From: Nocardia carnea NBRC 14403
GTDB taxonomy: Bacteria; Actinomycetota; Actinomycetes; Mycobacteriales; Mycobacteriaceae
Reading direction: 5' to 3'
DNA length: 48,089 nt
Assembly (NCBI RefSeq): GCF_000308515.1
Contig: NZ_BAFV01000115.1
Location: 1 to 48,089 of the forward strand
The notes under the pieces were generated by a model. It was not told the DNA's origin and searched no databases. It was given only the letters and a program-made list of their open reading frames with translations. The position numbers and the translations under genes were made by a program. Shown piece by piece: positions 32,687 through 41,321 of the stretch. How positions within the stretch are numbered: position 1 is the stretch's first letter; the number at the start of each line of letters is the position of its first letter.

Positions 32687-33169
32687 ATGGGACGGCGAAT
32701 CGACTACCACCAGGACCCACACGCACCGGCCGCGAACAGTGTCCGCCCGAGCGCAGCCGCATTTGTCCAGAAGGGCGGGGAGGTCCTTCTGATTTGCAGG
32801 TCCGACAACGGCAATTGGTCCATGCCGGGAGGCGCCCATGACCCAGGCGAATCTCTCAGTCGTACCGCTGTTCGCGAGACTCGGGAAGAGACGGGAGTGG
32901 ATATCCATTTAACCGGCATTGTCGGCATCTTCACCGATCCGACCCACGTCATCCATTACGCGAGCAACGACGAGGTCCGTCAGGAATTCACCGTTGTATA
33001 TCGCGGCGAGGCGATCGGTGGGCAACCCGTGACGAGCAGCGAGAGCACGCGCGTCGAGTGGGTGCCGGTCGAGCAGATCCCCGACTTGACGATGGACCGC
33101 AGCCAGCGGAAGCGCATCGACTGGGCGTTGAACGCGAGCGAGCCTTACATCGATCCCGATGCGCGCTGA
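32687..33169 (+). CDS. NUDIX hydrolase
   Basis: A 160-residue enzyme with a complete NUDIX box at residues 49-71 (GAHDPGESLSRTAVRETREE, then TGV), fitting GX5EX7REUXEEXGU. NUDIX enzymes cleave nucleoside diphosphates linked to other groups. The start lies 4 bases after the regulator stop, so the two are co-transcribed. Its 3' end overlaps the convergent HD gene by 25 bases. The substrate is unknown. Confidence 0.88.
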   Translation: MGRRIDYHQDPHAPAANSVRPSAAAFVQKGGEVLLICRSDNGNWSMPGGAHDPGESLSRTAVRETREETGVDIHLTGIVGIFTDPTHVIHYASNDEVRQEFTVVYRGEAIGGQPVTSSESTRVEWVPVEQIPDLTMDRSQRKRIDWALNASEPYIDPDAR

Positions 33170-33681
33170 GCCGCTGCACGCAGTCGCGGTTCCGCTCTCG
33201 TGATCGCGGTGTGAACGACACTGTCCGGTTCGTAGCGCCGAACGATTTCAGCCAGCCGCTCATCCACCGTGAAATCCTCCCCGTTCGGGCCCGTCGACAG
33301 GTCGGACCACCACAGGAAATCTTCGGCCTTCCCGAGGCCGGCCACACCCGAGAGTTGGAACTCATCGAATATGCCCGCGTCCAGGCCTCTCACTGCGGCC
33401 TCGACCTCCGCTGCCGTGTGAAACGCAACCATATGGCACACGATCGGCGAGTACCCGAGTGATTTCAGCAACCGGGCGCCGTCTATTGGGTGAAATCCGA
33501 GGTCAGGATGTCCGTAGCCGACGTCATGTAGGTACGCAGCCAGAACCGCATCCCCACAAAGGTCGGCTGGCAGTAGCTCTGCTACGGACTCCATCCGGCG
33601 CCCCACCGCGACCGAGTGAGCCCGCCGCGATTCAGTCAGCGGAGCCAACAGTTCAGTCACAGCCGGATTCACGGCCGTCAT
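33145..33681 (-). CDS. HD-domain phosphohydrolase
   Basis: A 178-residue protein from ATG 33681 (MTAVNPAVTELLAPLTESRR). HD motif: SRRAHSVAVGRRM, then AAYLHDVGYGH with His-Asp, and a later HTAAEVEA helix. HD proteins cleave phosphoesters or remove phosphate from (cyclic) nucleotides, such as (p)ppGpp or dNTPs. Longer starts up to 33813 exist but have no better ribosome site. It converges on the NUDIX gene, with 25 bases overlapping. Confidence 0.82.
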   Translation of the reverse strand: MTAVNPAVTELLAPLTESRRAHSVAVGRRMESVAELLPADLCGDAVLAAYLHDVGYGHPDLGFHPIDGARLLKSLGYSPIVCHMVAFHTAAEVEAAVRGLDAGIFDEFQLSGVAGLGKAEDFLWWSDLSTGPNGEDFTVDERLAEIVRRYEPDSVVHTAITRAEPRLRAAAQRASGSM

Positions 33682-34140
33682 CGTACGCCCCGGCACCTTT
33701 CCGAAGCGTCGGTTGAACCACGCCAGTACGAACCGGGACGGAACCGCATACGCGTGCGTCGACGTCACTGCACGCACACCCTGCACCAACCACCGACGCT
33801 GCGCCTCGGACAACCACCAACTCCGGACCCGATCTTGGTCGCCCGTCCCTCACCACCGCCAGACCTTGCGATTAGCCGAGAAATTCGATCCCTAGTTCGC
33901 TCGCTATACAGGACCGTTGTCTCTGGCGTCCTCAGCTGTCGCTTCCTCAAGTTCCGAGAGATCGAAGGAGGCCCTATTCCTCTGGTACTCCTTGTGCTCA
34001 TCGAATGGGACCAGGTACGGCGTAAGGGGACTATCTCGCTAAAGGTGTTTCCGGCGGTTTCTCTCAGTAGGTTCGGGCGTCGGGCCAGCGGTCAGCGAAG
34101 GTGATCGCGAACGCGTTGACCGCCGGCATTCCGCCGAAGA
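33682..34140. other. Gap before IS3: no confident gene
   Basis: A minus-strand extension of the HD gene and scattered short frames are present; I trust none of them. The left end of the IS3 element lies somewhere here and I could not place its inverted repeat. Confidence 0.3.
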
Positions 34141-34144
34141 CATC

Positions 34145-34390
34145 GTGCGGAAGCTGCGCCGTGCCGACGAACTCGCCGCCGGAGGGGCGACTGGTGAGGA
34201 GATCGCCAAGGACCTCGGAGTCTCGGCGGCGACGCTGTATAACTGGCGCCGCCAATACGGGGGCATGGATACCGACGCCGCGAAAGAGCTCAAGGAGCTG
34301 CGGGAACAGAACACCCGGCTCAAGCGCCTGCTGGCCGATGCCGAGCTGGAGAACGACGCGCTGCGGGAGATCGCCAAGGGAAAATGGTGA
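34145..34390 (+). CDS. IS3 transposase OrfA
   Basis: An 81-residue helix-turn-helix plus leucine-zipper protein (EEIAKDLGVSAATLYNWRRQ, then ELREQNTRLKRLLADAELEN). The open frame continues upstream (RRHSAEDIV), so the true start is earlier and perhaps lost. orfB starts inside its end at AAAATGG, where IS3 elements use -1 frameshifting. Confidence 0.85.
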   Translation: MRKLRRADELAAGGATGEEIAKDLGVSAATLYNWRRQYGGMDTDAAKELKELREQNTRLKRLLADAELENDALREIAKGKW

Positions 34391-35249
34391 GCCCGACGGC
34401 CGGCCGCCGGGTCGTGGACATGCTCACACAAGTACTGGGCATGTCGGAACGGTTTGCGTGCAAAGTTGTCGGGCTGCACCGATCCACCTACCGGCGCCTG
34501 CCGGCCGCTGCGACCCCGGCCGATCCTGATGCGGGTTTACGGGCGTGGCTGCGCGCGTATGCGCTGCAACATCCTGGCCACGGGTTCCGCAGGGCCTGGG
34601 CTGCCCTGCGGTTCGACGAGGGCAGCGATGCGAATATCAAGCGGGTGCATCGGTTGTGGCGGGAAGAGGGCCTGCAGGTGCGGGCCCATCACCCGCGCAA
34701 ACGTGCCGGGACCTCCTCGATCCCGGCGGTGGCCGCGGACGCTGCGAAGGTGGTGTGGGCGCTGGATTTCCAGTTCGACTCCACCACCGACGGGCGGGCG
34801 GTGAAGATCGCGTCGATGGTCGACGAGCACACCCGCGAGTCCCTGTTGCATCTGGTGGAACGCTCGATCACGGCCGAACGGCTGGTGGCCGAACTCGAGA
34901 AGGTATTCACCGCCAGAGGCGCGCCGATGGTGCTGCGGATGGACAACGGGCCGGAGATGATTTCCGCGGCCCTGCAACAGTTTTGCGGTGACCGGGTAGG
35001 CATGTCCTATATTCCGCCGGGCCGCCCTGGAACAACGGCTATGTCGAATCGTTCAACCGCCGGCTACGCACCGAATGCCTCAACCGCAACCACTGGACCA
35101 GCCTGCTCGAGGCCCGGGTCGTGATCGGGGATTTCAAGACCGACCATAACCTCCGGCACCGGCATTCAGCCCTGGGCTACCGGACCGCGGCCGAGTACGC
35201 TGCGTCCTGCACCTGCACCCACCACCCAGTGGCCTGCGGGATCGACTGA
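34384..35249 (+). pseudogene. IS3 transposase OrfB, 1-base deletion
   Basis: The DDE integrase core is present: first Asp in WALDFQFD, second Asp in RMDNGPEM. After IPPG the frame shifts at about 35022: the sequence reads GGCCGCCCTGG where GGCACGCCCTGG is expected. In the restored frame, PWNNGYVESFNRRLRTECLN follows to the natural stop at 35247-35249. The third catalytic residue, Glu in YVESF, lies after the break, so the enzyme is inactive unless recoded. Confidence 0.85.
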
Positions 35250-35291
35250 ACACCAACCGAACGACCCGGACTCAATTACCGGGTGGACGCA

Positions 35292-35467
35292 TTATCGGGG
35301 ACCCGCCAAGGGCCCTCGCAGATTTGCTCGGCGAAGACGGTGCGGCACAACTCAGACGAGTCGCGGCAGCAGAACTCCGCACGGCACTCGGTCGCTACCC
35401 CGGCGACGAGTACCTCCGGTCACTGCGGACCGAACTCACGGCGACCAGTACGAGCGAGCTTCCGTGA
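35292..35467 (+). pseudogene. C-terminal fragment of an unknown protein next to IS3
   Basis: The frame reads ALADLLGEDGAAQLRRVAAA, then ELRTALGRYPGDEYLRSLRT and ends STSELP with TGA at 35465-35467. Natural-looking helical C-terminus, with its 5' part cut off at the right end of the IS. No matching 5' part was recognised left of the IS. Confidence 0.5.
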
Positions 35468-35642
35468 CCACTGGGAACGGGGTGAGGTCGGTACGCTGCG
35501 CTCAGCGGTGAAACACCTGCACCATCCCGCCCGCGGATGGTTGAGCTTCGACCTCGAGATGCTCCACGACCCCGAACGGGACCACTGGCTCATGCTCTAC
35601 ACCCCTCGCGAGGAGTCCTTGCCCCCCAAGCGCAGGCATTGC

Positions 35643-36202
35643 TCAGTGGGTGAGCGCGATCCTCACCACGACCACCGTGGTGGCGGCGAGGGTGACCAGT
35701 ACGGCGGCGACGATCGAGGCGCGGCCCGGATGTTCGCCGCGCAGGCGGCGGATCACGAACACAATGCCCCCGATGCGGATCAGGACGACGATCTCGGCGA
35801 GAATTTGCGAGGTCCGGGGTTCGATCCACCCCAGCCATCCAGTCGCGAGGATCGCGCAGGGCAGTACCGCCGACGTGAGGATCGAACCGAGTCGCGTAGT
35901 CCGCGGATCCGGTCGCTCCGGGTCGCGGCGCGTTGCCGGCGCACGCTGTCGCCCACCGTTTCGGCGAAGCTGTGGGCGACGAAGGTCGAGGCGGCGGTGG
36001 CGAGGACCACCAGGATCCCGACGTGCTTGTGTGCCGTGACCACCGGCACCAGGGCGGTGAGGACGAGGATATTGCCGTAGATGTAGGCGCTGATCCGGGA
36101 GGCCGCGTTATCGGGCCGCAGTGGTGTGCGGCGGGAGAACAGCGGGCCGTGCAGCAGGGTGCGCCGGCCGGGGTCGCTCGGTGCCCGATCCGGCGTGGTC
36201 AT
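35643..36202 (-). pseudogene. Membrane protein with frameshift
   Basis: From ATG 36202 (MTTPDRAPSDPGRRTLLHGP...) the frame includes two membrane segments (YIYGNILVLTALVPVVTAH and a following VLATAASTFVAHSF). Near 35880 the frame must shift to continue as GSILTSAVLPCAILATGWLG, then IVVLIRIGGIVFVIRRL and a final segment ending RIALTH at TGA 35643-35645. Together about 185 residues with four to five helices. No family recognised. Confidence 0.6.
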
Positions 36203-36469
36203 CGAAGGCTCGGCGCCGGTGGGTGGGTGGGCGGCGAGCACAGCCCGGTATCGGCCCGCGAGTTCATGAAGCCCCTTTCCCGATCGAATCGGTCCCAGCA
36301 GTCACGGTGTGTCCTTCGCGCACGTCAATAGTGGCACCCGGACGACCGCGCACCGGCGACCGCCGATCGGGCCTGTGTTCCCCGCGTACGAGTCCAGGCG
36401 CGGCGCCCATGACGACAACAGTGCTGGTCGTTCGTGCCGGTACCGTTCGGGAGCGACGGGCCGGACGCG

Positions 36470-36696
36470 AACGCCGGTACCGGGCTGCGCTCTCGCATCT
36501 CGCCCGCACCACGTTGCGCGGTGAATTGGCCCGCGCCCACCTTCTCTACGGTGAATGGTTGCGCCGCGAACGCCGCGGACCGCAGGCCCGCGAACATCTG
36601 CACACCGCGCACGAACTCTTCACGGCCATGGGCATGGCGGGTTTCACCCACAGAGCCGCCAGTGAACTGGCCGCCACCGGAGTCATGCTGCGGTAG
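36470..36696 (+). pseudogene. Remnant of a LuxR-family (LAL-type) regulator
   Basis: The reading LSHLARTTLRGELARAHLLY, GEWLRRERRGPQAREHLHTA and FTHRAASELAATG is the well-known end of the helical sensor region of large AAA-LuxR regulators, just before the DNA-binding domain. Here a TAG follows TGVMLR and no LuxR helix-turn-helix comes after. The N-terminal ATPase is also absent. Confidence 0.78.
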
Positions 36697-36863
36697 ACGC
36701 CGGTGGTGCGTGTGGTCGGAGCCATAGCCGACGGGCCTGCCGAGCGTGCTCCGCGCGGAGATGGACTACACGGCTTCCTCGAGATGGACCGGCATCAGCA
36801 GTATCGGCCACTCTTGCCTGGTCGAGTGCGGCGTAGAATTGCGTGCGTCAGAGGGTGGCCCCT

Positions 36864-37778
36864 ATGCAACAGCGATGGTGGGTGTGGATTGCCGCGTTCC
36901 TGACCACACTGGGAATGTGCGCTGTGCTCGCGTGCAGTACCGGCACCCGATCTCCTCGGGTGGGGGCGCCCGTGCTGGTCGCGAAGATAGACAACAGTCC
37001 GCTGGCACGGCCACCGGTAGGGCTCGGAGCCGCCGATTCGGTCTACGTCGAGCCGGTGGAGGGTGGTTCGAGCCGGTTGGCCGCCGTGTTCTCGACCGAT
37101 ATACCCCCGGTGATCGGACCTGTCCGCAGCGTGCGGGAAACGGATCTGACGCTGTTGGACCAGTTCGGCAACCCGACGTTGGCGTCCTCTGGTGCCGCAC
37201 CTGAGCTGGTTGACGCCGTCGATCAGTCTTCGCTCCGGAATGCCTCGGCCGAGCGGCAACCCGCGGCGTACTTCCGCGACTACAGTCGCGACGCTCCGCA
37301 CAACATGTTCGTCCGCTCGGATCAGTTGCCGGTAGGCGGCGGATGGCCGGCGGCGTCGCAATTGCACTTCGGTCCTACGCCTGCCGGCGGCCTGCCCACG
37401 CAGTATCAGAAAGCGCGGTATCAGGACACGGTGATCGGTTTCGACTGGTCACCTGGCGACCACGGGTGGCTGGTGTCCATGGACGGTGCGGCCTACACCG
37501 AGGCCGATACCGGACAGGTCCTGGCGAGTACGGTCGTGCTGCAGAGTGTGGAGGTGCACGACTCGGCCGTCAGCGATATCGCGGGCAGCGTCTCACCCTT
37601 GGCCCAGACGACCGGCAGCGGTGAGGCACTTGTCCTTCGCGACGGTGAAGCGTTCCCGGCCGTGTGGTCCCGGCCCTCCTCACAGGCCGGTACAACCTAT
37701 ACAACCCCCACCGGTACAGCCATCCCGTTCGCGCTGGGGCAGGTCTGGACAGTCCTGATTCCAGCGCAGCTGTGGTAA
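36864..37778 (+). CDS. DUF3048-type (YerB-like) lipoprotein
   Basis: A 304-residue protein from ATG 36864 (GAGGGTGG upstream; GTG 36843 possible). Signal with lipobox VLAC at about Cys24. Core: VLVAKIDNSPLARPPVGLGA, DSVYVEPVEGGSSRLAAVFS, and PVIGPVRSVRETDLTLLDQF, the pattern of DUF3048, followed by a GSGEALVLRDGEAFPAVWSR stretch of its C-terminal domain. Function unknown; surface-anchored in Gram-positives. Confidence 0.85.
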   Translation: MQQRWWVWIAAFLTTLGMCAVLACSTGTRSPRVGAPVLVAKIDNSPLARPPVGLGAADSVYVEPVEGGSSRLAAVFSTDIPPVIGPVRSVRETDLTLLDQFGNPTLASSGAAPELVDAVDQSSLRNASAERQPAAYFRDYSRDAPHNMFVRSDQLPVGGGWPAASQLHFGPTPAGGLPTQYQKARYQDTVIGFDWSPGDHGWLVSMDGAAYTEADTGQVLASTVVLQSVEVHDSAVSDIAGSVSPLAQTTGSGEALVLRDGEAFPAVWSRPSSQAGTTYTTPTGTAIPFALGQVWTVLIPAQLW

Positions 37779-38011
37779 CCGGGACCGCGCCGCTGATCGT
37801 AGATCAGTCGTTCGTTTCGCGGACGTAATTTCCCTGCTCGGCGAACGCCTTGAAGCTTCGGCAGGTGCGCCGGGTCGGCGATCAGCGGCGCCGGACTTCC
37901 CACCCATGCCGATACCGAAGGAGAAGGCGGCCGCCGTATGTACTTACTGTCGGCGCAAGTTTCGCGTGTTCTGTGATTCGCGTCGTTCGTTCGGATCGGA
38001 GTTGACCAATA

Positions 38012-38434
38012 GTGAATCAGCGCCTGGCCACAGGCTTGGGTGCGGTCGCCCTCAGCATTGTGGGGACCGGGCTTTTCGTTCCCCAGGCCACCGCTCAGCC
38101 GGCCCCGAATCTGGCGCCGGGTGTGAGCTGTGAAGGGTTCACATGTACGAACGACACCGATGACGTCTACCGCATCGAGTGGGACGCATTCTGTTCCAAT
38201 CCCGGGACGGATGAGCCCAGGGCCGTGGTTTCGACCCGGAAATGGGTGTTCCCGCACGGGGAGGCGTTCATGGATGTGCAGTGCCCGTTCGGGCAAGTTC
38301 TGGGTCATGGCGGCCGTCACCATCGAGCCCGGCATGATGGCGAGGATCTGGTACAGGGTTTTGTTGTCGACGCGCATTACAAGGCAGCGCTGGTCGACAA
38401 CCCGGCGCCGGGGCCGACCGGCTCGGCCGGTTGA
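38012..38434 (+). CDS. Small secreted protein
   Basis: A 140-residue protein with a Sec signal (MNQRLATGLGAVALSIVGTG... cleaved after ATAQ or near). Four cysteines (CEGFTC, FCSN, QCPFG) may form two disulfides. The end VVDAHYKAALVDNPAPGPTG is typical of nocardial secreted proteins seen from memory. Function unknown. The 37779-38011 gap has a small palindrome CTGATCGTAGATCAG only. Confidence 0.6.
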   Translation: MNQRLATGLGAVALSIVGTGLFVPQATAQPAPNLAPGVSCEGFTCTNDTDDVYRIEWDAFCSNPGTDEPRAVVSTRKWVFPHGEAFMDVQCPFGQVLGHGGRHHRARHDGEDLVQGFVVDAHYKAALVDNPAPGPTGSAG

Positions 38435-38582
38435 GCCCATCAGCTGGGAAGGTGCGCCCGCCGCGACGGGGGAGTCCGGTATCGGCACGCTCTCAGCGTG
38501 TTTCGCGTGTACCCGCTGCCCGCGCGTAGCGTTCCGCCATCACGGTTCGGTCGGGAGATGTGGTCATGGGTGGGCTCCTCAC

Positions 38583-39845
38583 TCAACCAGCGGAAACCTG
38601 ATGTGCGGGTGCGGGGTTGACCGGTGGGCTCGGGGGAAACGTGACCGGCAGAGAAGCCAGCGCGCGATGGAACGGGCCCGGCCTCCAAGTCAGCTGGTCG
38701 TGAGGTACGCCCAGTTCCATGTCCGGCAGGGCGTCCAGCAGCTGGTCCAGCGCTACCTGGGCGATGATCTCGGCCGCTGCGCGGGCCGGGCAGGCATGCG
38801 GGCCCGAGCCGAACGCCAGGTGTGACCGGTTTGCTGTGATGGCGGCGCCACGTACCGCGGGGTCGGTGTTGCAGGCTGCGAGGCTGATCAGTACCGGCTG
38901 ATGCGCCGGCAGCCAGGTTTCCTCGATCATGATCGGCTGGCGTGGATAGCTCATGCAGAAATTGGCAACCGGTGTGTCATCGAACAGCACCTCATGCACT
39001 GCGTCGCGGGTCGAGAGGCTGCCACCCAGGATCCCGGCGGCGAACCGCTCGTCGGTGAGCATCAGCAGCAGCGCGTTCGCGATCAGGTTCTGCTCCGGCT
39101 CGATCCCCGCCCCGTACAGAGGGATCAGCTGCTGCACCATTTCCAAGTCATCCAGCGCGGCCGCATGCTGAATCAGCCGGGTTGTGACGTCCTCACCCGG
39201 AGTGGCGCGTTTCTGGGCAGTCAGCTCGGCCAGGGCACTGGCCAACACGGAGGCGCCCGCGGCGGCGTCCACGGTGTCGAACAGGGCCGCCATCCCGGCG
39301 GCCACACGCTGCCCGAGGTCGGGTGAGCAGCCCAGCAGCTCGTTGACCGTCGCGAACGTGACCGGCAGCGCGTACTGCTTGATCACGTCACAGCGCCCGT
39401 CGGCGCAGAATGTGTTGATCAGCGGTATCGCGATCTGTTCGACGGTATCGTGCAACCGGTACAAATCGACGCGGCCGAGGGCGGATGCGATCGGGGACCG
39501 ATACCGGGCGTGTTCGGCGCCGGCCGTGCGAAGCACGTTGGGCCGGTATTCCAACATCGGCTTGACTGGGCATTCGGCAGGGATGTTTGTCTCCCAGACG
39601 CGTGGGTCGGCGGGAAACCGGTCCGGGTCGTTGAGGATCCGCAACGCGGTGTGATATCCGATCACGAGGGTGGCCGGCACTCCCGGCGAGAGGTCCACCG
39701 GAACCAGGGAGCCGTAGCGGCTCCTCATCTGCGCATACACCCGGTAGGGTTCGGCAGCGAATTCCGGTGAATACAGCTGGACCCGGTCCTCGTCGAAGTC
39801 GTGGGGAATCGGAGCGGTGCCGGTCGTACGTGGAGTCGGGCTCAA
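38583..39845 (-). CDS. Cytochrome P450 lacking the ExxR motif
   Basis: A 420-residue P450. The haem site is FGSGPHACPAR with Cys352 as iron ligand. The I-helix reads YGAGIEPEQN (244-253), lacking the usual acid-threonine pair. The K-helix position reads EVLF (285-288) instead of ExxR; AVHEVLFDDTPVANF otherwise aligns well. Loss of ExxR is known for the actinobacterial CYP157 family. TTG start 39845 with GGGAGAAAA upstream. The 39846-40113 gap has no gene. No redox partner gene is adjacent. Substrate unknown. Confidence 0.88.
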   Translation of the reverse strand: MSPTPRTTGTAPIPHDFDEDRVQLYSPEFAAEPYRVYAQMRSRYGSLVPVDLSPGVPATLVIGYHTALRILNDPDRFPADPRVWETNIPAECPVKPMLEYRPNVLRTAGAEHARYRSPIASALGRVDLYRLHDTVEQIAIPLINTFCADGRCDVIKQYALPVTFATVNELLGCSPDLGQRVAAGMAALFDTVDAAAGASVLASALAELTAQKRATPGEDVTTRLIQHAAALDDLEMVQQLIPLYGAGIEPEQNLIANALLLMLTDERFAAGILGGSLSTRDAVHEVLFDDTPVANFCMSYPRQPIMIEETWLPAHQPVLISLAACNTDPAVRGAAITANRSHLAFGSGPHACPARAAAEIIAQVALDQLLDALPDMELGVPHDQLTWRPGPFHRALASLPVTFPPSPPVNPAPAHQVSAG

Positions 39846-40113
39846 TTTTCTCCCTGTGCTTCCCGCTTACTGCGGGGTGGTCGAACGGCGGCCGTCCCGA
39901 TCCCTCTGATCAAAATTTTCTGGTCTGCATATAGTTCCGGCTCCGAACGGCGCGCCGAGGAAGCTTAACAACGACGGCCGCCGCGCGTGTGGCAAGAACC
40001 GAACCTCACCATCGATCCGGGGGCCAGACGCTGTTGTGCGCCGAATTCCGCTCAGCGCGATCCGAAGTACCGGTCTCGGTGAACCGGTCGTCGCCGTGCT
40101 CGTCGCGCGGGGC

Positions 40114-41097
40114 TCACCGGCCCTCGAAAAACGCCCGCGGCACCTCCACGAGCATCATGTTGAGTTGCCGTTGCTCGATACCCTGGTCTAGCACATAGGG
40201 GAAAACGTCGTCGAACAGGTGGGTGTAGTGCCACTGTGGCAGGACTGCCTCCCGCATGGCGGGTTCCATCCAGTCGATGTAGCAGCTGGCGTCCTGCGAG
40301 AGTACCATCCGTTCGGCGTACCCGCGGCGCACCATCTCGATCAACGTATCGGCCCGCGCCTCGAAGGTGGTATCGAGATTGATTCCGAACCGGTCCATGC
40401 CCAGGACGAAACCAGCGTCCGCGAGTGCGGTCAGGTAGTCGCGGTCGGTGGTATCACCGCTGTGCCCGAGGACGATCCGTCCCGGATCGACCCCTTCCTC
40501 TTTACACATCACTCGCTCGACGTCCATGCCGGACCCGGAATCGGGATGTGTGTGCACGGTGATCGGTACGCCCGTTTCGTGGTGGGCCCGGGCGACTGCG
40601 CGCATCACCCGCTCCACGCCCGGTGTGAGCCCCTGCGCATCGATGGCGCATTTCAGCATGCCTGCCTTGACTCCGGTATCGCCGATACCGTCGCGGATAT
40701 CGCCGACGAACATATCGACGAGCGGGTCGGGAACCTGCGTGCCCACCAGCGGATCCAGTGCCGGGCCCCGGTACCGGAAGTAGAACGGTACGTCGTCGTA
40801 GGTGTAGAGCCCGGTTGCGACCACCAGGCGCAGCGGAATCCGTGCGGCGATCTGCGCGATCCGGGGTATGTAGCGGCCGAGGCCCGTCACCGTCGGATCC
40901 ACGATGGTGCGTACCCCCGCCTCATAGGCGGCGGTCAACCGGCGCACGGCGTCGTCCACCCGCGTGTCTTCCGAACCCCATTCGGCCGAATAGTTCTGTT
41001 GAACATCAGAACTGAGAACGAAGACGTGTTCGTGCATGAGGGTGACACCGAGGTCGGCGGTATCGACCGTACCGCGGACGGTTTGGATCGAGGACAC
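40114..41097 (-). CDS. Phosphotriesterase-family metal hydrolase
   Basis: A 327-residue TIM-barrel enzyme from GTG 41097 (CAGGAG upstream). Binuclear site: HEH as His22 and His24 (TLMHEHVFVL), Lys149 in GMLKCAID (carboxylated ligand), His182 and His184 (VHTHPDS), His212 (LGHSGDT), and Asp in LSQDASCY. Relatives cleave lactones (including acyl-homoserine lactones) or phosphotriesters; a lactonase role is the likelier native one. The gene is followed on the same strand by a P450 and preceded by PucR, but spacing argues against one operon. Confidence 0.88.
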   Translation of the reverse strand: MSSIQTVRGTVDTADLGVTLMHEHVFVLSSDVQQNYSAEWGSEDTRVDDAVRRLTAAYEAGVRTIVDPTVTGLGRYIPRIAQIAARIPLRLVVATGLYTYDDVPFYFRYRGPALDPLVGTQVPDPLVDMFVGDIRDGIGDTGVKAGMLKCAIDAQGLTPGVERVMRAVARAHHETGVPITVHTHPDSGSGMDVERVMCKEEGVDPGRIVLGHSGDTTDRDYLTALADAGFVLGMDRFGINLDTTFEARADTLIEMVRRGYAERMVLSQDASCYIDWMEPAMREAVLPQWHYTHLFDDVFPYVLDQGIEQRQLNMMLVEVPRAFFEGR

Positions 41098-41321
41098 GGA
41101 GTACTCCTGAGGTGGGCGGGATGCGCGGACCTTCCCGCGACAGGTTTTGCGCCGCGGCGGCACCGGTGCCGAGTTGGGCGGCGGTTCCGGGCGACCCCGT
41201 GGCGGGTGCGCCGGACAACGGAACCCTACGGCGCATCCGATCGGGCAGACCATATTCCGGCAGCATGAAAGGTTGCTCTGCCTTTGTGCGCGATGCACGA
41301 GTGCGGACCCGTGGCCGCCCC

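Larger units (their letters stand above)
34145..35305 (+). mobile_element. IS3-family element, inactivated
   Basis: orfA and orfB of an IS3-type element lie in the usual overlapping order, followed by a plausible right end near CGCATTATCGGGGACC. The left end is not located. A 1-base deletion in orfB disables it. Boundaries are approximate. Confidence 0.8.

Noticed and set aside
34064..34255. Minus-strand ending NAFAITFADRWPDARTY as a separate gene
   Set aside because: Overlaps the IS3 orfA on the other strand and has no start or homology that I can defend.
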